DNA of 64,000 bases from Exophiala sp. HKRS030. Its lineage: Eukaryota; Ascomycota; Eurotiomycetes; Chaetothyriales; Herpotrichiellaceae. The DNA lies in assembly GCA_023897205.1 (NCBI GenBank), contig JAHWDD010000006.1, forward strand, positions 806,001 through 870,000. The letters run 5' to 3'. Under the pieces are notes generated by a model. The model was not told the DNA's origin, searched no databases, and saw nothing but the letters and a program-made list of their open reading frames with translations. The position numbers and the translations under genes are program-made. The stretch's first letter is position 1, and every line of letters starts with the position of its first letter. Positions 40,530-52,269 of the stretch are shown here, in pieces.

Positions 40530-43421
40530 ATGCCGAAAGTCATCGGCTACACTCCTCCCTGGCTGTCTCGCCCATCGGCGGGTGCAAAGGTATTCTTAGA
40601 CCCAGCACCTCAATCGCCGGCTTCACCCTCAAAACGGTCCTCCTATCTCGGTGCACCTCCTTCTACAGAATACCAAGGTCCCAGAAGGCTGGTTGCAAGT
40701 CGTGGTACAGAGATTTTCACGGTTGTGGGCAACAAAATAAGATGGGCAGACCTGTCACTAGTCAAAGACGAATGGGAAGAAAACACCCACGCTGGGAACA
40801 GTCAGTTTGGTCTTTCGCGTTCAGCAGATGCTGCTTCGGAGCAACAAGTTTACAGAGTATGTCCAAAGGGTGGTGTTCTTGTCATGCGACTAACTATGTC
40901 AGACCCTGGATGTGTCTATTTATTACCAAATTCGACAGATTGTCGTCTCTCCGTCAGGCATTTTTCTCGCTATCGCTACCGAACACACCGTTCATATCGC
41001 AGCGCTACCGCCGTCCTCTAGACTCCGAGACCAGGACAGATCCCCTCTCAAGTTAAAGACGTTTCAGCTCGGCCCAACAATCCATGTCATCCCAGAATCT
41101 CCTTTGGCCTCGGTACTATGGCATCCCCTCGCATCTTCGACTGCAAGCACGGATTGTATCGTCACGGTAACGGCAGAAGCAGCTGTAAGAGTATGGGAAC
41201 TTGACAGGTCGAACAAATGGTCATTCGAGCGCCCGGCTCTGGCTATTGATCTACGGAAGCTGGCTGATGGAGTCTCGTGCGATCAAGATTTCGAGCCTTC
41301 GGGATTTGGCAAAACTAAAGGTTTCTCTGTTGATGATTTCGACATGGAGGTCTCTGCCGCTTGTTTTGGTGGTCGAGGCAAGGATGATGAAGATGCATGG
41401 GCTGGTATGACTCTCTGGACCGCAATGAGGAATGGTGACATATACGCCCTATGCCCTCTGTTACCTACCAAGTGGAAGCCAACATCCACCACTATTCCCT
41501 CTCTTTCGACGAATGCCGTTTCTCGCATGGCCTCTATCGCTGGTGAAGATGCAGACATGGACGACCGACGAGCTGCTGATCAACAGTACGAGTGGGTACA
41601 AGAGATTGACAGCGAAGAACCGCTGCTTCTTGATTCGACAGATAGCCTAGGCGAGTTTGAGGTACGCCTGCGACCACAGAATCCAAGTGCAATTCCTCGG
41701 CTTCAAGGTCCATTTGCCATCCAGCCAGAAGATGACGCCTCGGACATTGAAATTTCTGACATCTACGTCTATCCGGCGATCATTGATGAGCGTGATCTCA
41801 TGTCTGGTGAAGACGATGATGATTTTGACCAACTCACCTCCCACGGTGTGCCTTTTACTACCGCTTGCGTAGCAACAACAGAAAATGAGGTGTGGTTTGC
41901 CATTGATCTTGACGGAGTGTCGGGGCAATGGCTTCCTAAGAAGGGCAAGAGTGCCTTTGGCGTGCCATCTTCAGACGCAAAGGAGTTGGCATTGGTCGAT
42001 ACTTTTGCACTTGACGCCGAGGTCGACTCTGCATCGAACTGGCCAATGCTCACCGGTGATATCGCCAGCGGCTACAGCCTGTTCCTGACAACATTCAAGC
42101 ATGTTTATTCTTTGTCCCTGAACGATTGGGTAAACCACCTGGCGGCTGAGATGACGGGAGCTGAGAATGTCGACCCAGGAATGAGAACTCGACTCGAAAC
42201 GGCCTGCGAATCCCAGGTTTGCATAACTGACAAGGTCATCAGCACCAACGACGCAACGGAAACACTGTCCGCACCCACGATAGTGGACGACATATCTTTG
42301 GGATTTCTCCTTTTGACTGCAACTCCTTCTTCAGCCTACTCTGTCTTTTTCGATCAAGCTCACTTGCACGCATCCACAGTGGCGGTGTCCTCTCCAGAGC
42401 TGACCACGATCTCCTCAAGTCGGCAGCTCGCTAGAGTATCGGAGGAGAATGACGCTGGGACACTGCCTACAAGATCACCTTACGTTCCCGCAAAGGTCTT
42501 CTATGCCAACCATCTCTATCCCATTGAACAGATGAAGCAGCGCCTCCCTCCCACACTGAAACGTGCGGTCACGGACAAGCCTATGCGTCTGAGTCCGGCG
42601 ATGCTGGAAATCATGACGGTCACGCACCGTACCGTTAGTGTTCAATCTGCCGAGCTCGAGAAGGCGGCCGCCGAACTCTTCCGACGATGTGAGCGTCTGC
42701 GCGAAGAACTGGGCAGCCAAGTACAACAGATGAGCGAGCTGGCCCAACGGCTCCAGCATCTGAAATCGAGCGAGGAAGTCGACGAAGATGGCACCGTCAC
42801 GGCGAAGAAATCAGTGACCACGAGAATCCAGGACGCCCAAGACAGGCAGGCAAACTTGCTTGCGCGGTACGAGGCACTGAGGAGGAAAGTGGGACGAGTC
42901 GGATCGGCCAAGCGGGAACTGAGTTCCAAAGAAAAAACCTGGATCGAGGAGATTGATGCGTTGGGTAGGAATGTCGGCGTCGGCGTTGACGGTGATGGAG
43001 GACGTGCAAATGACAGACTGGACAAGAGATTCGACATGGTATGTGGTATACTCTCTCAATGTTGCCTCTTGCGTTATTCATGTGTGTGTATGTCCATGAA
43101 AACTAACCGTTTGTGTGATTTCTACAGGTCAAAGAATTCTCCCGTGAGCTCCTGGAAGAGAGCAAGCGAGTCCAACAAGCCCAGACATCTGAACCCTCGC
43201 CTTCCCCAATGTCTGCGTCCATGTCGACCGTCAAACCGGGCACTTCTGCTTCGGCTCCTGGCGCCGCCGCCGCGTCCAGTTCGACAACCACGACAACGTT
43301 TGGCGTGTCGAGTCGATTGCAAAAGGAGAAGATCGCCGACGTCATGGCCATGGTGGAGCGTGAAGGGGCCGTCATCGACGCCGTCATGAAACGTCTGGAT
43401 CGGTTGAACGTCGAGTATTAA
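40530..43421 (+). CDS. nup82: Nucleoporin Nup82 homologue
   Basis: Exons 40530-40856, 40903-43038 and 43128-43421 (introns 46 and 89 nt) give 918 aa. The first intron has CTAAC just before its acceptor. The N-terminal part is a beta-propeller. It includes YYQIRQIVVSPSG followed by LAIATEHTVHIAALP, and WHPLAS...TVTAEAAVRVWELD, typical of fungal Nup82. The C-terminal part (about 680-918) is predicted coiled coil (VSVQSAELEKAAAELFRRCERLREELGSQVQQM) and ends MKRLDRLNVEY. Nup82 sits on the cytoplasmic face of the nuclear pore and anchors Nup159 for mRNA export. Reading through the last intron would give a false C-terminus. Confidence 0.88.
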
Positions 43422-44055
43422 GTGTGCTTGGCCCTGCCGAGGTTCGAGCGCGCCGACCGAGGGATCTTGTCCACGTATTTTTGAATCCTCGACGACGTGC
43501 ACCCGAGTACGGAGGTAGATGACCACGTTGGGTAGTCGGTCTACCTAGATGGACAACTTGACCATTCCCTGGTCCGGACATTTGCCGACCTTGTATACCT
43601 AGGTGTTGAGAGGACGCAGGGGGTGACGTTGTGTTTTTGTAGGATATTACAATTCTGTTACCAGGGATTCTTTTCCTTCTGTAAACAACAAAAACCAAGG
43701 TGGGAGAATAATGTTTTTTATATGATTCACCAGTCTTTGTTGGTTGTGATTGAGTAGAGCTATTTCTGGGGTATTTGCGAGTACGGAAGTAGCTTGAGAG
43801 GTAGCTATACTAAATATATAAATCATAGGCCCACGATTTCGATGAATCGTCAAGTAAAAGTACATATAGGCAGGTAGACATAACAGGGGGTCGGTTTCTG
43901 TACATGCCGACGAAACCATCTTCAATTTCTTGCTTTTCCCCCTTCACTTTTTATTGAGTGAGGTCCGTTTGAGCGAGTAATTGTTGTTTGCTTCTTTCGT
44001 TAACTTTTTCTCTCCTTATAATTCACGAGTGCCAAGTTAAAGCTTCAAGTCCGTG
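43422..44055. other. Convergent intergenic region, about 0.6 kb
   Basis: 3' flanks of nup82 and the Zn2Cys6 gene. AT-rich after 43620; no gene or repeat of note. Confidence 0.55.
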
Positions 44056-46407
44056 CTATTGCCCACCAGCTTGATCCCATGTAGAAGAATCCTGCATCAT
44101 CATGTCCCACGAAGCCCAATCCATGGGCATATCGGCGAGTGCAAGGTCCTCGGCTAGGGACGGATCAGACGCGTACATGATCTGTTCCGGTCGAATGTTT
44201 TGTGTTTGAATCGAGGCGGGCACTTGAGGAGGTACGAAATTCGGTAGAGGTAATTGTTGGCGTTTTCTGCCGCCGCCGGCGCCACCGCCGCTTTCGCCGG
44301 CCCCGAACTGTCGTGCTTGGGGTTGATACAACATTGACGTCAAACTCCCTCCGCCTTGCCATGGATCAGAAGGTGTTCCCTGGGACGTCAAGACCGATGG
44401 ACTACTCGTCGAAGCAGTAGTAGACATCGTTGGTGGATGGGTAGCAGCTGCTGACAATTGGGTAGCAGACGGGGGAGGAGGATTCGCCTTGCGTTGTTCC
44501 TGTAAAATGACAATATACTCAGGTATCGTCTTAGGCAGGAGTCCGTTTGTCTTCTCGCGTAACGCGGCCGCGCGGGCATTAAACGCCTTCAACAACAGAC
44601 TGCCAGCCGCGGCGTGCAGGGGACGTTTGTAGTCAGTCACAAAATTCTTCTGGTGATGAAACACCTCGTCCACGACGCTCCACGCGTGATCGGCTTTGTC
44701 ACCGATAGTCTCTGTCTGTAGCTCGTTCAAAAGATAAATCAAGGCCTGCCACCCGAAAAAGTTCCTCGTGTGCCACATGAACTTTCGCAGATATTTGGTC
44801 GAATGCGCCAAGTTGTATCCCTCCAGAAGCTTGAGGCTGATCTTCCATAGGTATTCCTTTTCGGATTCCGGCAGGTCGGCCGGATTGGCGTATTTCCTTG
44901 GGTGGTGCGCCATCAGCCTCATGCTGGCGACGGCGCCTCTGCCCATCAAAATGCACATGAACTGTACAGGAACCGAAGGGTCGCAGTATTTCAAATACTT
45001 CTCCTCAAGAAGACCTTCCAACTCGTTGATATTGGCGTCGCGTTCTTCCAGCGTTGTGTTAAAAGGTGCGTCTAGTCTCAGGTTCTCCATGGTGATTTTG
45101 GATTTTGCCGAAATCTTTTCTTTCCAGAACGTGCCGAATTCGCATCGAATTAGACAGGCTACCATGTCCGTAGGCCGTGGGCTAGGGACTGGGGGTTCCG
45201 TCATGCCAGGCCATATATCGGTATCGTTGACATTCGTTGGCGGTTTCGTATCCCACATGTCAAAATCGCCAAAACGTCCGGATCCGCTCAACTCTCCCGA
45301 CCTGAAATCCAGCGTCGTGACCTGCCACCATATTCGCCGACGCATTTCAGTCTCAAATGGAGGAGTTCCAAGGGTGGTGCCATCACGATGTAGGCCCATG
45401 CCTTGCGCTATCCTGCTGGCCACACCAGCCAACGCCCACACAGTTCTCGAATCATATACTTCTCGCATTGTCAGCAAGTAAATCACGAATGCCGCGAGTA
45501 CTTGGAGATCCGAGGTCGCCATAAACTTTGCTCTAGAAAGTGCTTTCCTGGTGCCATACCGATACCTCGAGAGCAAGACTTTACGCTCCTCGCCAAATTT
45601 CATGATGCATTCGTCATCCTCCATTGCATAGACGGCAGCACTATATACTGAAAACATAAGTGCCTCAAGACTCCGTGGCACGTTTTCCAAATCTTGAAAA
45701 GCTCCTATGATACTCTGTTCCAGTGTGGGTTGGTGAACAAGCTTCGTCAAAGGATTAAAACTGTCCAAATAGGACTGCCATAAAAGCATGATATGATCTG
45801 GTGGCGGATGGAGTTGTGATACGGTGTTGGAGCTTGGCGTATAACCCAACATAAATTCGGTGCCTTCCCCATCAGGTGAGCCGTAATCACCTTCATCGGA
45901 GTACTCTTCCGTGAGGGCCTCGTTTGTTTGGAATTCTCCCGACACACTGGCCCAAAGATTGTTTTCGATAAAGCGGGATTTAGAACCATCCATCAGAAGT
46001 TGTCCGCCCTTGTTCGCTGGGAGATCCGGGAACAGACCAGGTCGGTTATACTTGAGGCCACCAAAATCCGGCTCCCCAGTCGACGCTGGGTCCACGGGCG
46101 ATGAATGGCTGGGGGAATTGAGGTCACCGGGACCGTCGTCCAGGTTGAGACCCTTGGCTTTGAGGAGTAATTCGCACTTCCTCAAACGCTCTAGTAAGAC
46201 ATCTTCCTGTAACCGTTTCTTTCGACGACGAGGTGCTGGTGGAACGCGGAAGATGCATTCGACCTGTGATTTGGAACAGTTCGAACAGGGACTCTGCTTG
46301 TCGCATTTTACCTTGCGCTCGAAGCATCGAATACAAGAAAATGCCTTTGGCGGCCGTTCGGCCGGAGTACTGTCACTCATGGCTAATGACTGATCTCCAA
46401 GCACCAT
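44056..46407 (-). CDS. Zn(II)2Cys6 transcription factor with fungal-specific regulatory domain
   Basis: 783 aa from the first ATG (46407). The Gal4-type cluster is exact: Cys25, 28, 35, 41, 44 and 51 with spacing 2-6-5-2-6. It is followed by a basic linker (RRRKKR) and a short coiled coil (LLERLRKCELLLKAKG) for dimerisation. The middle-homology domain (Fungal_trans, about 200-480) is seen in LIKLVH-like (LTKLVHQPTLEQ) and ARIAQGMGLHRDGT-type (RIAQGMGLHRDG) blocks and RRRIWWQVTTLD. The C-terminus is Pro/Gln/Thr-rich and ends with an acidic aromatic stretch (MDWASWDMMMQD), a likely activation segment. Target genes are unknown; the SDR-MFS-SDR group alongside is a candidate. Confidence 0.92.
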   Translation of the reverse strand: MVLGDQSLAMSDSTPAERPPKAFSCIRCFERKVKCDKQSPCSNCSKSQVECIFRVPPAPRRRKKRLQEDVLLERLRKCELLLKAKGLNLDDGPGDLNSPSHSSPVDPASTGEPDFGGLKYNRPGLFPDLPANKGGQLLMDGSKSRFIENNLWASVSGEFQTNEALTEEYSDEGDYGSPDGEGTEFMLGYTPSSNTVSQLHPPPDHIMLLWQSYLDSFNPLTKLVHQPTLEQSIIGAFQDLENVPRSLEALMFSVYSAAVYAMEDDECIMKFGEERKVLLSRYRYGTRKALSRAKFMATSDLQVLAAFVIYLLTMREVYDSRTVWALAGVASRIAQGMGLHRDGTTLGTPPFETEMRRRIWWQVTTLDFRSGELSGSGRFGDFDMWDTKPPTNVNDTDIWPGMTEPPVPSPRPTDMVACLIRCEFGTFWKEKISAKSKITMENLRLDAPFNTTLEERDANINELEGLLEEKYLKYCDPSVPVQFMCILMGRGAVASMRLMAHHPRKYANPADLPESEKEYLWKISLKLLEGYNLAHSTKYLRKFMWHTRNFFGWQALIYLLNELQTETIGDKADHAWSVVDEVFHHQKNFVTDYKRPLHAAAGSLLLKAFNARAAALREKTNGLLPKTIPEYIVILQEQRKANPPPPSATQLSAAATHPPTMSTTASTSSPSVLTSQGTPSDPWQGGGSLTSMLYQPQARQFGAGESGGGAGGGRKRQQLPLPNFVPPQVPASIQTQNIRPEQIMYASDPSLAEDLALADMPMDWASWDMMMQDSSTWDQAGGQ

Positions 46408-47034
46408 GCTCGAAGACGTTGTTGTCTGCAATGGCCTCTTCCCAGGCCAGCAGTGGGGTTGATCGGCCCAGGGATGATAGGTCTCCAATCACCAGTCTGG
46501 GAAGGCAATCCACCTCACTTTCAGCTCAGGACGAACACAGACGCGACTAGGAGGATCTTTGAAGGAGGTTTCTTGGTATTTCTCTGTCAAAGCGAGGAAT
46601 GGCCTACCTGGGCTGAGAACAACGTGGTGACATCAAGACATGGCTGTTGAATTGACCATTGTCTCCAATTGATTAAAGTATGCAGATTCAGGCAGCGACG
46701 AATGGTCTTGGCAATGGCTCTAGCTTTATCGAGACGGTTGTCGCTGCTCGTATTCGGATAGTCAAATACGAGCCACCCATCTAGGTAGTCAAAAGGTTGG
46801 AAACATGTTCTGGAGGCAATCATGAAAAGTGAAGGTTGATGGATGAAGAATGAGAAAATCAAAGTAAACATGCGATCTTAAATGCTCCCTACTTTAGCAC
46901 CAGTATGACCAGCGGATCAACCAACTTGGCTCGGTGCTTGGCCTGGTTCGGCGCCTATGAACAATCATCATTATCCGTCTGCTCATTGGATATTTGGATG
47001 GAAAACTTCTTAAATTACAATCTATTTCCCATTT
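46408..47034. other. Intergenic region upstream of the Zn2Cys6 gene
   Basis: About 0.6 kb: promoter of the factor plus the 3' flank of the SDR gene on the same strand. No further feature seen. Confidence 0.55.
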
Positions 47035-48027
47035 CTAGCTGTTGACCACGACTCCACCATTGGGGTGTAAGCTCTGCCCGCTCATCATGCTGCTGTCTGG
47101 GCTGGCTAAAAAGACAAAGGAGGTAGCGATCTCGGCAGGTTGTGCAGGGCGACCCAGTGGGGAGGTGAATTGCTCTTGAGCCTCCTTTGTCATCGTCGAA
47201 GGGATTAAAGGCGTCCAGACTGGGCCAGGGCATACAGCGTTGACACGGATGCCTTTGCTCACCTGCTGGTTGGCGAGCCCTCGAGTGAATGCAACGATCG
47301 CTGACCCATTGTGTTAGTCGTGGTTGTGGTACGCAGATAATCAAATCACTCACCCCCTTTGGTTGAAGTATAGTCCAGAAGATCTGGCCGGCCAATGTAC
47401 GCGTTGATCGAAGCGCAGTTGATCACTGTGTCGCCTCTCTTCATATGCGGAACTGCGGCCTTGGAAAGATAGAACATCGGGTGAATATTGATGTCAAACG
47501 TCTTGATCCACTGTTCGGCTGGTATATCGGTGATGTCCTGTTGCATCATTTGATAACCGGCATTGTTGACCTACCAAAATTGTCACTATAAGAGAGTGTC
47601 TAGCCAAAGAGGCATATGCACTTACCAAGATGTTTATTTCACCGAGCTCTTTCAATGCAGTATCGATGACCTTTTGACAGTTCTCCTGCTTTCTGAGATC
47701 GCCACTCACCAGGACGCATTTCCTGCCATGCTTTTCAACTGCACATTTTGTTTCTTGGGCATCTTCCTCCTCTTCAGGTAAATAGGCGATCAGACTGTCT
47801 GCGCCTTCCATTGCATATAGGATAGCGATTGCACGACCGATACCGCTATCGCCACCTGTGATCACCGCTTTCTTTCCTTCCAGCTTTCCCGCTGCCTTGT
47901 AGGGTTGCCATTTGCCATTGGGAGTCGGGAGTTTGTCGTGAATGGCCTCGACTGGTAAATCACTCTCTCTGCCCGGAGGATCTTGATGTGAGACCGGCGG
48001 TTTGAATTCTTGCTGGTACTGAGACAT
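47035..48027 (-). CDS. Short-chain dehydrogenase/reductase (YhxC/glucose-ribitol dehydrogenase-like)
   Basis: Exons 47626-48027, 47354-47570 and 47035-47300 (introns 55 and 53 nt) give 294 aa. The cofactor motif is T57-G-G-D-S-G-I-G64, with NNAG at 136-139. The active site is Ser188, Tyr201 and Lys205 (NCASINAY, DYTSTKG). The conserved lead-in PGRESDLPVEAIHDKLP...GKLEGKKAVITGG and the end LASPDSSMMSGQSLHPNGG match the family found in bacteria and fungi near general-stress functions. It probably uses NADP(H) or NAD(H) on a sugar or small polyol. The substrate is not known. It is divergent from the MFS transporter gene with an 894-bp gap. Confidence 0.9.
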
Positions 48028-48921
48028 CTTGGGAACTTGTTGGACGAAAACGAGGCACAGGTATAGGGCGGATAAGGGAAATCAAGATTCGATCACAATT
48101 CAAGAAAATCAGGTCAAGCAGATTGATAAAGGGAAGTTAGCATGAGCAAGAATAGTCGAAATGCTCTTCCTGAGAACTTTTTTAATGGATGCAGAACGTC
48201 ATCATCAACACTGATGTCAGAGCGGGAATCGTCTCCGACTCTTGCAGAACCAGTCCATTGTGTGTGGTGTGTTCAGGTAGTCGTGATCGTACTGGGAACA
48301 TGAACTGACACGAAACACTTCATTATCACTCAGGGTGAGGTGCCACTGAAGATCTTGATGTTCCTGAGTGCCATGAACAATATATATTAGAACGGTTGAG
48401 GTTGTTGTCGAGGAGAATGTCAATATGTACCAATTGTTTCTGGCGAACCAGTAGAAATTCACTGTTGGCTCCGAGCTTTACCAGACTCGGACCTTGAGCA
48501 AATGCCTTTGTCAGACAAGATCATCGTGCTTTACAGTCTGCTGATTTTCTCGTCAGGCAATATTCCCTTCTCCTTGTGCTCGGCCCCGAAGCTTCTCTGA
48601 CCGTCCGAAAGGCATCGGCCGCTTCTTTGATCGTTTTGGTGCTTGTACGGACCTCGAAACAATCAACAGTCAAGATCCAATATTATCTCCTTATGGTTCT
48701 ATGGTCTTTTCGGGGCCATCACGACCGACAGGCACCGCTCAATCAAAATTTCACCGTACTATATGCACACTACATCAACAAAGGTAGGTCAATAAAGGTA
48801 GGCTGCTATCACAGTGTTCGCTTCCTCGCTCTCATACCTGTTCACCGAATTGTTCGTGATTGAAGGTAATCATCTACACCTGAATAAGGCCTGCCAGCTA
48901 CTACAGAATCAGTCAAAGTCG
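48028..48921. other. Divergent promoter region between SDR and MFS genes
   Basis: About 0.9 kb that may control both genes. I found no repeat or RNA gene. The plus-strand side carries further in-frame ATGs from 48814 that could lengthen the transporter's N-terminus. Confidence 0.5.
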
Positions 48922-50804
48922 ATGGTCTCTACCCAACTTCAGCCCGCGATGTCCATCTCAGAAACCTCTGCAGAGGGTTCCAACAGGGAACCCAAGAATC
49001 ATCAAGATATCCCGTCAACTCCTCAGAAACCCAATGGATCGCCTGCAGATGAAGAAGACGAATACCCTTCTAAATCAAGAGTCCTTGTGACCGTTTTTGC
49101 AATGATGTTAACGTCATTTTGCGTCGCACTGGTACAGTTACACTCCCTCCACCTCTTTCCTCATTGGAAACTCGTTATACTAACCCCAAGTCATTTGCTC
49201 CATCGTTATAGGATCGCACCATCATCGCAACAGCAATACCCGTCATCACCAACCACTTCAACTCCCTCGGCGATGTGGGCTGGTACGCGTCGGCCTACCT
49301 CCTGACCATGGCTCCCCTGATGCTCATCATGGGCCGAATATACAAATTCTACAACCCGAAGTGGGTCTACATGGTCTGCATCGGCATCTTCGAGATTGGC
49401 TCCCTGGTGTGCGGCGTCGCTCCGAACTCGACTGCCCTCATCATCGGGCGCGCCATTGCGGGCATGGGGTCCGCGGGGATCATGTCCGGGGCCATCGTCA
49501 TCGTGGTCTACATCATACCCCTGCAAAAGAGGCCCGCGTACACGGGCATGTTTGGGATGGTCTTCGCGGTCGCCTCGGTCGCGGGCCCCCTCCTGGGCGG
49601 CGTCTTCACCGACAAGGTCTCCTGGCGGTGGTGCTTCTACATCAACCTGCCCCTCGGCGGCGTCACGATGGCCATCCTCGCACTGACCCTGAAGGTCCGA
49701 AACGATTCAACCAAGGCGCCGTTGAAGGAACAAATCCACCAGCTCGACCCGCTGGGCACGCTGTTCATCCTCCCGGCCGTCATCTGCCTCCTTCTGGCTC
49801 TGCAGTGGGGCGGGACGACGTACTCGTGGTCCAACGCCCGCATCGTCGTCCTCCTGGTCCTCTTTGGTGTCCTTTCCATTGTCTTTGTCTACATCCAGCA
49901 CTGGCGCCAGGAGCTCGCGACCATCCCCCCGCGCTTGATGAAGCATCGCGCCATCGTCGCGGGGACGTGCTATTCCTTCTTCAGCGGCGCCGAGATGATG
50001 GCGCTGGTCTACTTCTTGCCCATCTGGTTCCAGGCCATCAAGGGCGCCTCGGCCGTGCACTCGGGCATTATGAACATCCCCGCCGTGCTGGGCATATCCA
50101 TCTCCAGCATGTTCGCGGGCTTCTCGACCAGGAAATTCGGCTACTTCACTCACTTTTTGTACATCTCGTGCGTCATGACCACGGTCGGCGCAGGACTCAT
50201 CTCCACCTTCACCACCTCGACGGCCCACCCCAAATGGATCGGGTACCAGGTCCTCTGGGGTCTGGGTCTCGGGTTTGGCATGCAGCAACCCAGCGTGGCC
50301 GCGCAGACCATCCTGTCGCGCAAGGACGTCTCGACCGGCGTGAGCATGATGTTCTTCTCGCAGACCCTGGGTGGCGCCATCTTCGTCAGCGTCGCCAACA
50401 ACGTGTTCGACAACAAGCTCGCCTCCGGCCTGAGGGGGGTCCCGGGCATCGACGCAAACTTTGTCACCCACATCGGCGCCACCGACTTGAGGCGCGTCGT
50501 CGCCCCGCAGTACCTCCACGCCGTCCTCGTCGTGTACAACCAGGCACTGCGGAACGCGTTCTACGTCTGTGTCGCCCTCGCGGCAGCCACCATCCTCGGC
50601 TGCGTCCCCATGCCCTGGCTGAGTCTGAAAAAGGCGGCGGAGAAGCAAAAGGCAGAGGCACAAGCCGCAAAGGCGGAAAAGGAAGAGGCTGCCGCCGCGA
50701 CGGACGCACAAAAGAATGACGGCGATGCGAGCAGCGTGCCGGGCAGTTCAGGCGAGGCGAATCAGCATCACGCCGAAGAAGAAAAGAAATTGGCGAGAGT
50801 GTAG
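48922..50804 (+). CDS. MFS transporter, DHA2 (14-helix) drug:H+ antiporter family
   Basis: Exons 48922-49131 and 49212-50804 (80-nt intron) give 600 aa. Other possible starts are 48949 and 48814. A hydrophilic N-terminus precedes helix 1, which reads LTSFCVALDRTIIATAIPVIT across the splice site. Motif A-like GRIYKFYNPKW follows. Motif C reads ASVAGPLLGGVFTDKVSWRWCFYINLP, typical of drug exporters. About 14 helices follow, ending in an Ala/Lys/Glu-rich tail (KAAEKQKAEAQAAKAEKEE). Members pump xenobiotics or fungal metabolites out across the plasma membrane. The exon is strongly GC-biased at third positions, which opens long false frames in other registers. It is flanked by two SDR genes and a Zn2Cys6 factor. 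Confidence 0.92.
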
Positions 50805-51186
50805 AAGAAAAGATAGGCCCAGTCCATCATTGCATCCTGCGCTGGTACAGTGGGAGATCATGATTGACATCCATGCCCTGCTGGTAGATTGTACAATTTC
50901 AGGGGCTGGACATTTGAGTGATAATGAAAACGGCGATAACAAGATCACATATTCCATTCTGGATTAAGAAAAAATGAATCACCATACTCTTGAAAATTGT
51001 CATTGTAACCATGAATTTTTTATTCTGTCTTTTATGTTCACGAGTGATTGCCACACTTACCATTTGCGTTGGGTGGGCGGCACATAACCATACTTGGGAC
51101 AGAACCATTCGTCTTTTTGGGTACACAGGTAGACCGTGCTAAAATACCAATATGTCACATCTCCTCTCGAGTCACTAGGTATGCCC
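50805..51186. other. Convergent intergenic region, about 0.4 kb
   Basis: 3' flanks of the transporter and the second SDR gene. No additional feature seen. Confidence 0.55.
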
Positions 51187-52269
51187 TCAAGGACCGCTTC
51201 CAGCGCTGAGAATGTATCCACCGTCCACCGCAACTGTCTGCCCGTTGAGATATTGACAGGTTGCGAGGAACAGAATCGCATTCGCCATGTCCCTGTCCTC
51301 TCCGGGCCTCGCGGCGGGGACCTTGCTCTCGTACTTTTCCCGCGGGATGTGGGACTTTTGCTTCTCGTCGCTCTCACCCGCCGTCATCTCGCTGGGGAAC
51401 ACGCCCGGAGCGACGCTGTTCACCCTCACCCTCAGCCCGTTCTGCGCGATCTCGTTCGCCAGCATCCTCGTCAAATGAATAGCGGCGGCTTTGCTGGCAT
51501 TGTAGGCGAAATGGTGTTGCGATGTCTTGACGATCCCGGAGATGCTCGTGTTGTTGATGACGACGCCGGAAAAGTTGTCGTTGTGCTTGTGCGCGGCTTC
51601 CAGGAGCGGCAAGAAAGCGGTCGTCATGAAGAAGAGCTGCGGCACGTTGGTGCGGTACGTGTCGGTCCACATCTCAAAAGTCTCGTCCGGGTCGTCGAAG
51701 AGGTTGGCCGACATTTCTTCCGCCGACCTGGCCTCGGTCTGTTGGGTGTTCAGGGAGATGCCGGCGTTGTTGAACAAGATGCAGAGACACCTTTCGCGCG
51801 ACGAGATGTCGGCCACGAGCCGCTTGATCTCGTCCTTTTTGGACACGTCGCACGTCAGTGGGATGATTTCGCCGGGGATGTCTTTGCCGTAGATGTCGGC
51901 CACTCGTTGCAGTTTCTCTTCGGTCCGGCCGACGATGTAGACTCTGGCGCCATTGGTGGCCAGGGCTTGAGTAGCCATCAGGCCAATGCCTGAGCCGCTA
52001 CCCGTGATCAGTGCGACTTTACCCTTGACATCAAAGAGCTTGTCGAGCTTGAAGTCGGCATTGTTGTTGTTCTGAGACATGGCGGTGGTGGTGGTGCTGA
52101 GGTGGTTTTGGAGTTTCAGTAGACGCGGTTGAGCTGGCGTGACGGGGACTCGTACACGAACTGGCCCGTAGAAGCAGGGAGCCTTGCGTGTCGATGTTGA
52201 GAGGTAAGGAATTTGTGATGATTGAAGACGAAAAGGTTTGATGCTTCGCAAGGGTAATTTGGGCGGCAT
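51187..52269 (-). CDS. Short-chain dehydrogenase/reductase, possibly mitochondrial
   Basis: 360 aa from the first ATG (52269). The first 60 residues lack acidic residues and are rich in Arg, Ser and Pro (SIKPFRLQSSQIPYLSTSTRK), which looks like a mitochondrial presequence. A second ATG at the MSQNNNN start would give a cytosolic form of about 297 aa. The cofactor motif is T89-G-S-G-S-G-I-G96 with NNAG at 167-170. The active site is Ser242, Tyr256 and Lys260 (YNASK). The C-terminus has the usual NGQTVAVDGGYI. The substrate is not known. It is convergent with the MFS gene and may belong to the same functional group as the Zn2Cys6 factor and the first SDR. Confidence 0.88.
   Translation of the reverse strand: MPPKLPLRSIKPFRLQSSQIPYLSTSTRKAPCFYGPVRVRVPVTPAQPRLLKLQNHLSTTTTAMSQNNNNADFKLDKLFDVKGKVALITGSGSGIGLMATQALATNGARVYIVGRTEEKLQRVADIYGKDIPGEIIPLTCDVSKKDEIKRLVADISSRERCLCILFNNAGISLNTQQTEARSAEEMSANLFDDPDETFEMWTDTYRTNVPQLFFMTTAFLPLLEAAHKHNDNFSGVVINNTSISGIVKTSQHHFAYNASKAAAIHLTRMLANEIAQNGLRVRVNSVAPGVFPSEMTAGESDEKQKSHIPREKYESKVPAARPGEDRDMANAILFLATCQYLNGQTVAVDGGYILSAGSGP

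Noticed and set aside
43039..43389. Unspliced continuation of nup82 that would end at 43389
   Set aside because: It reads through a clear GT...AG intron (43039-43127) and loses the coiled coil. The spliced frame continues the heptad pattern and stops at 43421.
49361..50719. 452-codon plus-strand frame and 334-codon minus-strand frame in the MFS gene
   Set aside because: Both overlap the transporter, whose helices and motifs are unmistakable. They are His/Arg/Gly-rich or Asp/Glu-rich artefacts of GC bias.
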